Positions 1-11,116 of a stretch of DNA of 64,000 nt are shown here, in pieces. A model generated the notes under the pieces. That model saw only the letters and a list, made by a program, of their open reading frames with translations. It was not told the DNA's origin and made no database searches. The position numbers and the translations under genes are program-made. Numbering within the stretch: position 1 is the first letter of the stretch; every line of letters begins with the position of its first letter. Source of the DNA: Colwellia echini (GTDB lineage: Bacteria; Pseudomonadota; Gammaproteobacteria; Enterobacterales; Alteromonadaceae); assembly GCF_002843355.2 (NCBI RefSeq), contig NZ_PJAI02000006.1, forward strand, positions 146,649-210,648, in the 5' to 3' direction.

Positions 1-797
1 TTATCTTTATTATGATTGGCTTTTTTAATAAAAGGCTTACATGTCAACATTCTATGGCTATGAACTAGGCTGTAAATAAATAGCGCATTGATTAAGATAA
101 ATATTAAATAGTTATACACTTTCCCTATATCATCGGCGATAACACCTCCCCATTGATCAGCAACCAGCACAATAATAAACGACCAACTCCAGCAGAGAAT
201 AAAACAAGAAGAAATGGTTGTTAACCAGTTAACTTCTACCGTTGAAAACGAGGAGTAATTTTCTTGTAATTGAGCATAGTATTGTCTGACTGTAATTAAT
301 GAAAATACGGCATATAAAACGGATGTTGTGGTAACAAAATACCAAATAACCGTAGAAATTGGAGACTGCTCTTGTGTCACATCAGAGTACATTTTTAAAT
401 CTTGCGTGGTACCTGAAATCCCTAAAACAATAAATAAGCCGATGAACATGGGCAGAAAGTGCCAACAATCAGTTAATTTAATGTGATATTTTGTTTGTGT
501 TATTGAGTACACATACAGTAAAAATAATGGTCCCCTTGCTAGATGACCAATAACAAACAAATAAGGTAATAATTGTTGGCGTACTGTATTGGAAGCAGGC
601 AGTGCCTCATTCCACATAATTAATTTAGTTAATATCTCTACTACTATTGCTAGTAGAAAAGCGCCAAAAATAACATCTTGGACTCCTTGGCTTTTGTCGA
701 TAAAAAAACGATAAAAGGCAAGTATTAAGCATTCAATGATCGTAATGATGAAGCAAATATCGTTGAGGTTGAAAATACGATCGTCGATTATTGACAT
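1..797 (-). CDS. Seven-helix membrane protein, N-terminal part of a probable membrane-bound transcription regulator (partial)
   Basis: This reading frame starts with ATG at 797 and runs leftward off the window with 265 codons and no stop, so the C-terminus is missing. The translation starts MSIIDDRIFN and holds about seven hydrophobic stretches, with a Lys- and Asn-rich tail (CKPFIKKANHNK) just before the edge. Alteromonadales carry many regulators with seven N-terminal helices and a C-terminal AraC or LytTR DNA-binding domain, and the basic tail after helix seven fits such a linker. The DNA-binding domain itself is not visible, so the regulator assignment is an inference; a plain membrane protein or a sensor kinase is possible. 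The ribosome site is weak. The gene is co-oriented with the CBM6 protein at 1073-4225 but separated from it by a terminator. Confidence 0.7.
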   Translation of the reverse strand, partial: MSIIDDRIFNLNDICFIITIIECLILAFYRFFIDKSQGVQDVIFGAFLLAIVVEILTKLIMWNEALPASNTVRQQLLPYLFVIGHLARGPLFLLYVYSITQTKYHIKLTDCWHFLPMFIGLFIVLGISGTTQDLKMYSDVTQEQSPISTVIWYFVTTTSVLYAVFSLITVRQYYAQLQENYSSFSTVEVNWLTTISSCFILCWSWSFIIVLVADQWGGVIADDIGKVYNYLIFILINALFIYSLVHSHRMLTCKPFIKKANHNKD

Positions 798-944
798 AGT
801 TGACTCGATAAATTTTTAGTTTTAACTATCGTACTTTCCTTGATGATAGGCGAATAAAAAAGGTTAACACAAGGTTAATATAATATGAAATTAAATTGTA
901 ATTTAGAAAGGTTCATTATTTCAATATGAGTTTTATAAATAAAA

Positions 945-964
945 ACGGAGCATTGCTGCTCCGT
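945..964 (-). terminator. Rho-independent terminator after the CBM6 di-heme gene
   Basis: A perfect 8-bp stem (ACGGAGCA / TGCTCCGT) closes a TTGC loop. Read on the minus strand it is followed by five T residues. It lies about 110 bp beyond the stop of the gene at 1073-4225. Confidence 0.75.
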
Positions 965-1072
965 TAATGTTTTAAGGCAATATTTTAAGCCTTTAAGTTA
1001 AGGTGTGAACTTAAGTTTTTAATTTAGATTTTTATCTCACTTTTAAACTGCTTGAATAAATATGCTAATAAA

Positions 1073-4000
1073 CTAAAGTGCTTCTAAGAAGTTATGTAAG
1101 TTGCTGAGATCATTTGCAGATAACTCTTTGTAGTTATTGGTGGCGCTTAACGCTTCACTGCCATTAGTTCCATGCCAAAGAATTGCTTCTCTGATAGTGC
1201 GCGCTCGGCCATCATGTAAATAAGTGCCACCCGGCGCTTCGTTGCAAACGTCATCACCTTCAGCGCCCGTAGGGTTAATAACCCCGTTAGTTACGCACAT
1301 GGATAAACCTAAACCCCATAATGGTGTGGTACGCCATTCGCGACCACTAGCTAAGCCTTCGCCTAAGTTGTCAGCTAAACCATCACCCATGTCATGAATC
1401 AACATATCCGTGTACGGTTGAATAGCTTGATCACGTACTTCGACTAAAGGATGGTATTCACTTGTTTGGAATGAAGGCGTATGACAAGCCGCACACCCAG
1501 TATCAACGAACACTTGTTTACCTGATTTAATCGATTGATTTTCAACGCCCGATTCTAAGCCACGCTGGGCACGTACTGCTAATGCTTGTACATAATAAAC
1601 GAGCTTGTCTAAGTTTGTGTCATCTAAAGCTGCTGCGCCCGAGCTACAATCAGTTTGGTTACTACCACAATCTAAATCAGGTAATAATGATGTTTTAACG
1701 CCCATGTCAGTATTTAATGCCGCAGCAACTTGATGCTCAACACTTACCGTTGAAGCTTTCCAACCAAAACGACCTATACGTGAAATTGCCGGATTTTGTG
1801 GGGCGGTTATGATATTAGCGCGACCAGAAACACCATCGTTAGTACTTTGTTGTGCTAGCTCTAAGGCTAGAATGTCTTCCTCCTTAATTGCCTCTAACAA
1901 ACCTAATCCTACAATCCTTGGTGAAATACGTGCAGAAAATAATGCTGGCTGACCATTTTCAAAGGTAAAAGTAGGAGTACGTAAACCGTCTTCTAACTCA
2001 GTCCATTGTGCAATAGCCACTGTACCTTCACCACTTCCACTGGTATTGCTCGGTTGTATTACTCGACCTCGATCAGCATCTGGTTCACCTGATACATCAC
2101 CAATTTTAAATACCCAGCGATCTAATGGTACGCCATTCGCTTCTACTGCCGCGCCGCCATTACGTTCGTGACAACTTGAGCAACTTTCATTCACGTAATG
2201 TGCGCCAATAAGGTTAGTTACCTCAGTAAAAGTCCCGTTGTCGACAAATTCATCATGTTGACCGTCAATAAAAGAGGAATGAAAAACACGACGACCTTCC
2301 AAAAACTTTTGTGATTTATCGTAATCAATATTTAACGCCATTTGCATAAAATAGTTATCTGGTTCATCGGTATATTGGTATGGCGCGGTGGTGCCGCCAC
2401 CTAATCGATACTCTTCAGGAAGCTCTCGGCTATCTTCTTGAAAATGCGTTTGATATTGAACAAACTCACCGGGGTTTTCTAAATACCAAGGAACAATCCC
2501 AGAACCGGCAATATACAAAAAGGTTGAGCCGTAATAGTTAGTTTGGCCACCGATAATCTCACCGTTTAAAGTTCCACTAAATTGGCTAATTTCAAACTCC
2601 ATTAAATCGCCGATGGCAATTGGAGGAGAATCATAGCCAAAATTACCTAATGCGGTATCTCCTGCGGTAGCTAAGTTAGATGGGGATTTTCGAGGGTTAA
2701 AGGTAACTGTTTTTGTGTAGTGAAAATGCGATCCGTCATAACCATTTTCATCACCACGACTTGTGTCAATTTGCATTAAAGAATTATCAATGTAATCAGC
2801 TTTAGTGCCCCAGCCCATGTACCAAACTCGACCTTCGCGTTGAGTTGAAATTGGCCAAACGGTTCGTACGTTGATTGTTATACCTTCACCGCCTTTTGCC
2901 ACATGGTCAATAATTTCAACACTGGAAGAGCGGCGTTCAAAATAATGGGCAATATAGTGATCGTAAGATTGGAATTCGTTTTCTTTAGCATGACGTGTAC
3001 GTGGGCGGTCACCAAAACGTGTTATTAATGCTGTAGAGGTATGTTCTTGATGAACACCTTCTAAAGCAGTAGCGCTGTTGTATAAAGGCGTAACTGATAA
3101 GTTAGTAACAGAGCATCCTAATGAATTTACCGCCTCACCTGTTGGTGTATTAGGACATTGATCGCTACTGTCATTAATGCCATCGTTATCTGTATCTACA
3201 GTATCGTCGGTTAACGTCAACTGTAGCCAATTGAGGTTAAAGCCAGCGTTAAGTATATTAAGTCGTACTGTATACGTGCCCGCTTGCACCGTAATTTGAC
3301 CATTATCATTCGTGGTATAGTTTTGCCAACCTCCAGTGCTATCGACAGTGTCAGTAGTAAACACATTACCATCTATACTTAACTCATAACTTCCACCACC
3401 GCTAGGTGATGCGACTCGTGTGCTAACATTGTAAGTGCCCGCACCTAAAGTTACTTCGTACTCTAACCATTCTCCTGCTGCAGTCCAGCCAATATTATAG
3501 CCACCGTTAGTATCGGTTGTGCCTTGAATATCAACGTCATCTGAGCGGTATTGACCACCGGTATTACCGGTACTGCTATCATTAAAATCAGTATAATCTT
3601 CTGCTTCAATTAATACTTGGCTAGTAATTACTACAGCACAACCAGCAGTATCAACTGACGTATTTATGGGAGTATTAGGGCATTGATCTGTGTCATCTAG
3701 TACACCATCATTATCGCTATCAAGTATTGCTTCTGCTATTAACTCTAGGTTTAACCAGTTAATATTAAAGTTACCGCTGTTTACGCTAAGTGTAATGGTA
3801 TGTTCACCCGATGAAACGGTAAATTCGCCAATTTCATGGGTTTGGTAAGTTTGCCAACCATTGGTTGCCACCGTATCGCTGGCAATGGTTTGACTATCAA
3901 TACTTAAGGTGTAATCGCCCGTATTTCTTGCGGCAACACGGGTAGATAAAACATATGTACCAGCACTTAATTCAAGGGTGTAATCAAGCATTTCAGTGCT

Positions 4001-4225
4001 TTCAATCCAACCGACGTTATAACCACCTCCTGTGTCTGAGGTGACTTGAATATCAACCGCGTCAGTGCGGTATTGCCCACCAAGGTTAGCTGATGTGGTG
4101 TCTGAAAAGTTAGTGTAATCTTCTGCTTGAATTAATACGTTGAAAGCAGCGGCCTGACTACTGCCTAACAAGAGTGAAACGGTTAAACAGTTTAAAATCG
4201 TGGTGAATAATTTATTATTTTTCAT
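1073..4225 (-). CDS. Secreted CBM6-CBM6 di-heme oxidoreductase (DHOR/DUF1111-like)
   Basis: The 1050-residue product has a signal peptide ending near AAA at residue 27. CBM6-type beta-sandwich domains follow at about 30-163 and 204-338, each with the AEDYT start and the NINWLNL or NLNWLQL end. Each is followed by a calcium-binding thrombospondin type 3-like repeat (DSDNDG, DTDNDG; about 169-196 and 344-371). Residues from about 640 match the di-heme oxidoreductase family: CSSCH at 682-686, CAACH at 911-915, REWRTTPLWGLG near 962 and LHDGRARTIREAILWHG near 1004. A beta-rich stretch at about 385-640 is not recognised. DHOR proteins resemble MauG and cytochrome c peroxidases, but their substrates are mostly unknown. 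Fusion to glucan-binding modules next to a GH16 laminarinase suggests a redox enzyme held on polysaccharide. The first CBM6 is nearly identical to the one in the GH16 protein. Confidence 0.88.
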   Translation of the reverse strand: MKNNKLFTTILNCLTVSLLLGSSQAAAFNVLIQAEDYTNFSDTTSANLGGQYRTDAVDIQVTSDTGGGYNVGWIESTEMLDYTLELSAGTYVLSTRVAARNTGDYTLSIDSQTIASDTVATNGWQTYQTHEIGEFTVSSGEHTITLSVNSGNFNINWLNLELIAEAILDSDNDGVLDDTDQCPNTPINTSVDTAGCAVVITSQVLIEAEDYTDFNDSSTGNTGGQYRSDDVDIQGTTDTNGGYNIGWTAAGEWLEYEVTLGAGTYNVSTRVASPSGGGSYELSIDGNVFTTDTVDSTGGWQNYTTNDNGQITVQAGTYTVRLNILNAGFNLNWLQLTLTDDTVDTDNDGINDSSDQCPNTPTGEAVNSLGCSVTNLSVTPLYNSATALEGVHQEHTSTALITRFGDRPRTRHAKENEFQSYDHYIAHYFERRSSSVEIIDHVAKGGEGITINVRTVWPISTQREGRVWYMGWGTKADYIDNSLMQIDTSRGDENGYDGSHFHYTKTVTFNPRKSPSNLATAGDTALGNFGYDSPPIAIGDLMEFEISQFSGTLNGEIIGGQTNYYGSTFLYIAGSGIVPWYLENPGEFVQYQTHFQEDSRELPEEYRLGGGTTAPYQYTDEPDNYFMQMALNIDYDKSQKFLEGRRVFHSSFIDGQHDEFVDNGTFTEVTNLIGAHYVNESCSSCHERNGGAAVEANGVPLDRWVFKIGDVSGEPDADRGRVIQPSNTSGSGEGTVAIAQWTELEDGLRTPTFTFENGQPALFSARISPRIVGLGLLEAIKEEDILALELAQQSTNDGVSGRANIITAPQNPAISRIGRFGWKASTVSVEHQVAAALNTDMGVKTSLLPDLDCGSNQTDCSSGAAALDDTNLDKLVYYVQALAVRAQRGLESGVENQSIKSGKQVFVDTGCAACHTPSFQTSEYHPLVEVRDQAIQPYTDMLIHDMGDGLADNLGEGLASGREWRTTPLWGLGLSMCVTNGVINPTGAEGDDVCNEAPGGTYLHDGRARTIREAILWHGTNGSEALSATNNYKELSANDLSNLHNFLEAL

Positions 4226-4335
4226 CGTTATTATTCCTTATTTTATTGTTTTTTATACTTATATTTCTAAATGTTTAGTTACATGATTTATCGTTCAAAA
4301 ATTATTAATGTTATTGGTTAATATTGTTAAAAAAT

Positions 4336-4378
4336 AAAGGCCGCTTATTACCCTGTTATGAAGGAATAAGTGGCCTTT
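4336..4378 (-). terminator. Terminator between the GH16 gene and the CBM6 di-heme gene
   Basis: A 14-bp stem (AAAGGCCGCTTATT paired with AATAAGTGGCCTTT, one G-T pair) closes a 15-nt loop. On the minus strand it runs into a T-rich tract (ATTTTTTAAC). It lies 47 bp after the GH16 stop, so the downstream gene either has its own promoter or depends on read-through. Confidence 0.8.
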
Positions 4379-4425
4379 GAGTGCTATTTTCTATCTATTA
4401 GTTTTAGCTTAGAAGGTGGATCACC

Positions 4426-7038
4426 TTAAAAGCCATTACCGCTAAAAGTATGTGTTTGCCAGCTAGAGTCTCTTACTGTGCCGTTGTCATCTTGATAAGT
4501 ATAAAAATACGAAATGACATCACTAGTAGATAAATTAGCTAAACTTCTCGTATTACTTTCACCTGTATTGGTCATGCGCAAGTTTTGTTGACCGCCATTA
4601 TTAAGCACATAATGAACATCTGCCCAACCGCTTAGGTTAACAAAAAATTCAACGCTACTACTTGAATCTTCAACTAGTCCTAATACTTCAACAATAACTT
4701 CACAGCCATTTTCGTCTACGGTTACACCTTCCGTAGTATCTAAACATTGATCAACATCATCAAGCACGCCGTCGTTGTCTGTATCAACTACTACTTCACA
4801 GCCTGTTTCGTCTACTGTCGCGCCTGCTGTTGTTGAAAGACATTGGTCAACATCATCAAGTACACCATCGTTGTCATTGTCAATTGGTGTTACTTCAATA
4901 AGCTCAAGGTTAAGCCAGTTAATATTAAAGTTACCACTGTCTACCGTTAGCGTAATAGTATGTTCACCTGAGTCAACAGTGAAATCACCAAGCTCATGGG
5001 TTTCCCAACGCTGCCAAGCACTTGTTGCCACGGTATCTGTGTTGATTGTTTGTCCGTCAACTGAGATGGTATAAGTACCTGTTTTTCTCGATGCAACACG
5101 GGTTGATAACGCATAAGTGCCAGCACCTAATTCAAGAGTATAAGCAAGCATTTCACCGCTTGAAATCCAACCAACGTTATAGCCACCATTTGTGTCTGAT
5201 GTTACTTGAATATCAACCGCATCAGTGCGATATTCGCCACCAAGGTTGGCTGAAGTAGTATCTGAAAAGTTAGTGTAATCTTCCGCTTGTATTAACTCGC
5301 TTTGTGCAACAATTAAAGTACAGCCTTGTTCATCAACTAATACACCTGTTGCGGTATCTGGACATAAATCATTGTCATCACTAACGCCATCATTGTCACT
5401 ATCTACCACAGTAACAATTTCACAGCCGTTTGAATCAACTACAGCACCTGCAGGAGTGTTGGCACAATTATCTAAAATATCGTCAACTCCATCACCATCG
5501 GTGTCGGTAATAATGACTTCTCCACCACCAGTCCAAACAATGTCATCAATAGCCATTTCAAAAGGGCCTGACGGTAAATCACTGTCCATACTAGCAATGT
5601 AAAACATACCTTCTATTGCTTGTAAGGCAATTAATGTACCGCGCATATCTGCAACAGGGATTGTTGCTGTTGCCCATTCGCCATTACGCACTAAACCATA
5701 GGTTGTTGTATTAGCAGGAAAATCAAGCCAGTTTTGGTTGGTGTAGCTATCTTCAATACCTATTTTAAATGAAACATCAGCAGGTATTTTAATGTTAAAA
5801 GTTATCTCGCCATCATCAGCAAAATTACTCATGTCACGCACTTGGCGAGTGTTTATACCACCACCAAACCACTCGTTAGTGCCGGTGTAACTCCAGCTAA
5901 TTGCATTATCACCTTCAATTGGCGCAATGGTGCCGTCAACAACAGTGCCGGTATTCCACACATAAATGTCTGAGGTTTGACCTGCTTCAAGTTTGTTATT
6001 TGTTGGCGTAGTGTCAGTAAATACACCAAAAGTTCCTGCTTCAGCAACTGTTTGATTACCAATAAATACTTCACCTTGACCGTCTAGCTCATAAACACGT
6101 ACATAATCTATATACATTTTAGCGGGTGTTGTTGCCGTTACTTGGTCATTGGTAGCAGCGTCAGTGAAGTTACCACCAACGGCTAAGTTAAGTAGTAAAA
6201 AAAATGGTGCTTGAAATTCATCTGCATCGGCAGAAATGCCAAAAGGAGAATCGAACATATCGTATTCAACACCATTGTCTTCAACGGTAAAACGTATTTC
6301 AGTTTCGGTCCAATAAGTACGGTATGTAACAAAGCGATTGGTTAGGGGAGTTGATGAAAGATGCGCATTGTCGTTTTGCCATGCAACACTGGCTGCACAG
6401 GTTGGGTTACCGTCGCTACAAGCATCTTCAGTATAAAAAATAAGGTTTGAACCTACATAATTATTGATTTCTGCACCAGGAAAGCCAGCGTCTTCACGGG
6501 CTTGTGCGCTTTGTCCCATTTCCATCATGTCGATTTCGCCTTTGGCAGGCCAGCTTTGTGTAGAAGTACCTAACATCCAAGCGGCAGGCCATAAGCCAAT
6601 ACCAACATCAGGTATTTGTAAGCGCACTTCAATCATGCCGTATTGCACGGCTACTTTATCGCTACTTTCCACTTTGCCTGAAGTAAAAGCATAACCATTA
6701 CTGGCTTCACTGCGAGCTTCTAATACTAATGCTTTATTACCTGTTTCGCCGGGAACATCATCAATATAAGTATTGCTTTCACCATACCATTGTAGCTCGG
6801 CATTACCCCAGCCACATAAACCTTGATCACAACCGTCACCAACATCAACATGCCAATTTTCAGTATTTAAGGTGTTAAAATTGTCTTCCCATAATAATTG
6901 TCCTACCTCAGCATTAACTTGAATGCTTGCTAAAAGTAGCGCACCAGTTAAAAAACTTAGTGGAGTTTTTATCTTTTTTGTTAATAACCATTGGCTAGTA
7001 TTGCCGCTAAACTTCTTACTTAAATTTTTATTTCTCAT
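4426..7038 (-). CDS. Secreted multidomain GH16 beta-1,3-glucanase (laminarinase) with CBM6 and CBM56-like modules
   Basis: The 870-residue protein starts with a signal peptide of about 43 residues ending VNA. A GH16 domain spans about 45-317, with the catalytic signature GEIDMMEMG (E168 nucleophile, D170, E173 acid/base) typical of bacterial laminarinases. It should cleave internal beta-1,3 bonds of laminarin outside the cell. A beta-sandwich of the ExoP C-terminal/CBM-like type follows at about 322-505, ending AIDDIVW. Two thrombospondin type 3-like repeats (511-540, 546-573), a CBM6 (582-715) and two more repeats (719-779) come next. The last module (about 790-866), with SGWADVHYVLNNGGQQN and a final SSWQTHTF, resembles the beta-1,3-glucan-binding CBM56. 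The ATG is preceded by AGAG. A terminator follows the gene. The family assignment is firm; the exact substrate is inferred. Confidence 0.93.
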   Translation of the reverse strand: MRNKNLSKKFSGNTSQWLLTKKIKTPLSFLTGALLLASIQVNAEVGQLLWEDNFNTLNTENWHVDVGDGCDQGLCGWGNAELQWYGESNTYIDDVPGETGNKALVLEARSEASNGYAFTSGKVESSDKVAVQYGMIEVRLQIPDVGIGLWPAAWMLGTSTQSWPAKGEIDMMEMGQSAQAREDAGFPGAEINNYVGSNLIFYTEDACSDGNPTCAASVAWQNDNAHLSSTPLTNRFVTYRTYWTETEIRFTVEDNGVEYDMFDSPFGISADADEFQAPFFLLLNLAVGGNFTDAATNDQVTATTPAKMYIDYVRVYELDGQGEVFIGNQTVAEAGTFGVFTDTTPTNNKLEAGQTSDIYVWNTGTVVDGTIAPIEGDNAISWSYTGTNEWFGGGINTRQVRDMSNFADDGEITFNIKIPADVSFKIGIEDSYTNQNWLDFPANTTTYGLVRNGEWATATIPVADMRGTLIALQAIEGMFYIASMDSDLPSGPFEMAIDDIVWTGGGEVIITDTDGDGVDDILDNCANTPAGAVVDSNGCEIVTVVDSDNDGVSDDNDLCPDTATGVLVDEQGCTLIVAQSELIQAEDYTNFSDTTSANLGGEYRTDAVDIQVTSDTNGGYNVGWISSGEMLAYTLELGAGTYALSTRVASRKTGTYTISVDGQTINTDTVATSAWQRWETHELGDFTVDSGEHTITLTVDSGNFNINWLNLELIEVTPIDNDNDGVLDDVDQCLSTTAGATVDETGCEVVVDTDNDGVLDDVDQCLDTTEGVTVDENGCEVIVEVLGLVEDSSSSVEFFVNLSGWADVHYVLNNGGQQNLRMTNTGESNTRSLANLSTSDVISYFYTYQDDNGTVRDSSWQTHTFSGNGF

Positions 7039-7469
7039 GATGAAAATCTCTTATAATTTTTATTGTTTTACGAAACCTAATTCTCTAGTAACTCCCTAGC
7101 TTCCTCCTTGAATAGTGTTCATTTTATTTTGCTTTTTTAACGCTAAATTTTTACCGCTAAATAAGAATAGGGAGCAATAATCGAATTAAGCATGATGAAA
7201 TATCTACTTTGCTGAAAAACAAGTCGTCACTCTTTTGTTGATTTAATGAAATACTTTGTTATTAAAGTGTGACCATGGTCTATGCTATTGTTTAAGATGG
7301 AAAAAATTAACTTATGGTTTTTGTAAAAAAATCACTTAAATAAAAAATTTAGAGAATAAAAAGTACAAAAAATAGAAGTGAACAAGTTGATAAATTTGCA
7401 GGCTGCGTTGAAAGGAAACAAAAATAAGACGTAATTTAGCCGAATAATCCGAAATTAAGTCATTAATTT

Positions 7470-7501
7470 GGCTTTGGTCTGGCTTTGGTCTGGCTTGGTC
7501 T
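7470..7501. repeat. Short tandem repeat, 11-bp unit, three copies
   Basis: Two exact copies of GGCTTTGGTCT are followed by a 10-bp copy lacking one T. It lies between the GH16 gene and the glg terminator. No function is visible. Confidence 0.8.
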
Positions 7502-7545
7502 GGCGCAGTTGGACGAGGCATTATATTTTTTGAAAGTGTAAACAA

Positions 7546-7585
7546 AAAGACTGATATAACTTACGTAAGAGTCATATCAGTCTTT
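7546..7585 (-). terminator. Terminator of the glycogen operon
   Basis: A 15-bp stem with one mismatch (AAAGACTGATATAAC with GTCATATCAGTCTTT) closes a 10-nt loop. On the minus strand it ends in TTTTTG. It lies about 80 bp downstream of glgA. Confidence 0.8.
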
Positions 7586-7667
7586 AACTTGAAAACATTT
7601 TTGTAGTGGTCAGTCATAACTTAGGTATAACTTAGGTTTAACTTAGTTATGACTCAGAAAAGAGCCG

Positions 7668-9263
7668 TTAACTATATAAATCCGTCACATAAGTTTGTGC
7701 AACATCACGCCATAGGAATCTGGCCTTATGTGCTTTGCTACAAATATCTTTCCATTTTGTCTTTTTTTGTTTCTTCAGTTCAATGGCCGATTTAAAACAG
7801 CTGAGCATATTTTCAGCTTGCTCAATGGGCGTGTCACCGGTAAAAGTAAAACCATTAGTTTTATCAATAATGGTGTCACTTAAACCGCCAACGCTATGGG
7901 CTAAACAAGGTTGTCCTGCGCGCATTGATAACATTTGGCTAATACCGCAAGGTTCAAATGAACTTGGCATTAAGAATAAGTCGCCAGAGCAGTATATACT
8001 TTCAGATAAAGCTTCTGAGTAGCCTTTAAGGAAGATAAAATTATTGTTGTTAGATGATACGTGAGCTAAAAACTCTTCTAATTTTTTATCACCGCTACCT
8101 AGCAATATAAATACACCGTCGTCAGCTAATTGCGCTAGTAAGTGTTCTAATGCGCTTTCACCATTAGGCATTAGTTGCTGAAATAGTTTAACTTTTTGAT
8201 CGGTAATTCGACCCACTGACGTTAATACTAAAGGTTGTTGCGCTGATTTACCTGATTCTGATAGAAATGCCTTTTTTTCACTTAATTGTTTTAAGCGCGT
8301 TAACGCAATTAAGTGGGCGCTATCAATTAACGGTTTGTCTGAAATCCATTTAAGGATCTCTGTTTCAGACAAGGTAATTAATTCAGCTAAACTAAGGCGA
8401 TTACTAAGACGAGAATCGCCTTTATCAGAATACTCACAGCCATTTAAAATACCATGTAATCTGCCAGTGCTTTTTGCGTTACGTAAATCCGCTTCTAAAC
8501 CTTCACCGCCAACATAACCGTGCTCAGGATCACTGGGTAATAATATTTCTTTAACATAATTTGGCGAAACAGCATGTACCTTATCTGACAAGTTAATGCC
8601 TGCGCGCATTGGGTTATAGCAATGCGGGTAACGAGGATCGTTAATTTGATTATGGTTAAAAGGTAAATAGGGAAACCATGCTTTAAATGATGATTCGTCG
8701 CCATCAAGTGGTCTGATACCTTGCAATGATAAATTATGAATGGTGTAAACCGTTTTAATCGATTGTAATTGCTTATATTCAGGATCATAGGCGCGCAATA
8801 CCGATAGCATAGCGGTGTGCCAGTCATGTAAATGTAAAACATCAATTTTACCAAAAACATCACTAATTATTGCTTTAGCAACAGCGGCACTGAATAACGC
8901 GAATTTAGTAGCATCTTTGGCAAAAGGTCTGTCATTGGGATCATCGCAGTAAATGGCGCCAACACCACCAATAGCAAACATTGGGTGTTCAATGACCCAT
9001 TGCGTCACATTGTCTTGCGGGTTTGCTACCGTAATTTTGAAAATATCAACCGTTTGTAATTGGCCTGCAAAGACGACTTCTAACGAGGTAATATGTTGCG
9101 CTGCAGCGAGTTTAGAGAAACTCCCATAGCTAGGAATAACAACATCGACCACTTGACCAATTTTAGCTAAAGCAATAGGTATGTCGCGAACAACATCGCC
9201 AATTCCGCCTACTTTACCACGCGGTAATGCATCATTTTCTGCTGCAGCCATTAATATTTTCAT
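7668..9263 (-). CDS. glgA: Glycogen synthase (ADP-glucose type, GT5)
   Basis: This 531-residue enzyme transfers glucose from ADP-glucose to the non-reducing end of an alpha-1,4-glucan. The N-terminal ADP-glucose-binding loop reads KVGGIGDV at residues 17-24 (KTGGLADV in E. coli). HLHDWHT is the usual GT5 motif, and the C-terminal donor-binding segment PSSFEPCGISQ lies near residue 430, followed by SVGGLSDTI. It is somewhat longer than the 477-residue E. coli enzyme, mainly in the middle. It is the last gene of the cluster, 123 bp after pgm and followed by a terminator. The ATG start agrees with the N-terminal motif position. Confidence 0.95.
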   Translation of the reverse strand: MKILMAAAENDALPRGKVGGIGDVVRDIPIALAKIGQVVDVVIPSYGSFSKLAAAQHITSLEVVFAGQLQTVDIFKITVANPQDNVTQWVIEHPMFAIGGVGAIYCDDPNDRPFAKDATKFALFSAAVAKAIISDVFGKIDVLHLHDWHTAMLSVLRAYDPEYKQLQSIKTVYTIHNLSLQGIRPLDGDESSFKAWFPYLPFNHNQINDPRYPHCYNPMRAGINLSDKVHAVSPNYVKEILLPSDPEHGYVGGEGLEADLRNAKSTGRLHGILNGCEYSDKGDSRLSNRLSLAELITLSETEILKWISDKPLIDSAHLIALTRLKQLSEKKAFLSESGKSAQQPLVLTSVGRITDQKVKLFQQLMPNGESALEHLLAQLADDGVFILLGSGDKKLEEFLAHVSSNNNNFIFLKGYSEALSESIYCSGDLFLMPSSFEPCGISQMLSMRAGQPCLAHSVGGLSDTIIDKTNGFTFTGDTPIEQAENMLSCFKSAIELKKQKKTKWKDICSKAHKARFLWRDVAQTYVTDLYS

Positions 9264-9386
9264 TGTTTACCTTATTTTTTGAGGGGCGTTCTTCATCAAA
9301 CACTTTCTGAATATTTCTACTTATTTGTAAAAAGGTACACATATCAGTTAGCTTTAACCGATATGTGTAATTGTTGGATGTGATTC

Positions 9387-11069
<1,683 letters not shown>

Positions 11070-11116
11070 TTAATCCAATATATTTGTAGTTTACGTATCT
11101 TAACTGTATTCACTTA

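Larger units (their letters stand above)
7039..7667. other. Intergenic region between glgA and the GH16 gene
   Basis: This 629-bp AT-rich stretch holds the glg operon terminator (7546-7585), the upstream region of the GH16 gene, and two simple repeats. One is an 11-bp unit GGCTTTGGTCT repeated three times at 7470-7501. The other is three near-copies of TAACTTAGGT at about 7618-7645. A 69-codon frame at 7336-7545 on the minus strand crosses the first repeat and looks accidental. No RNA gene is evident. Confidence 0.6.

Noticed and set aside
7336..7545. 69-codon frame on the minus strand between glgA and the GH16 gene
   Set aside because: It crosses a simple 11-bp tandem repeat and AT-rich sequence, has no ribosome site or family resemblance, and its end is a run of Phe and Leu from T-rich DNA.
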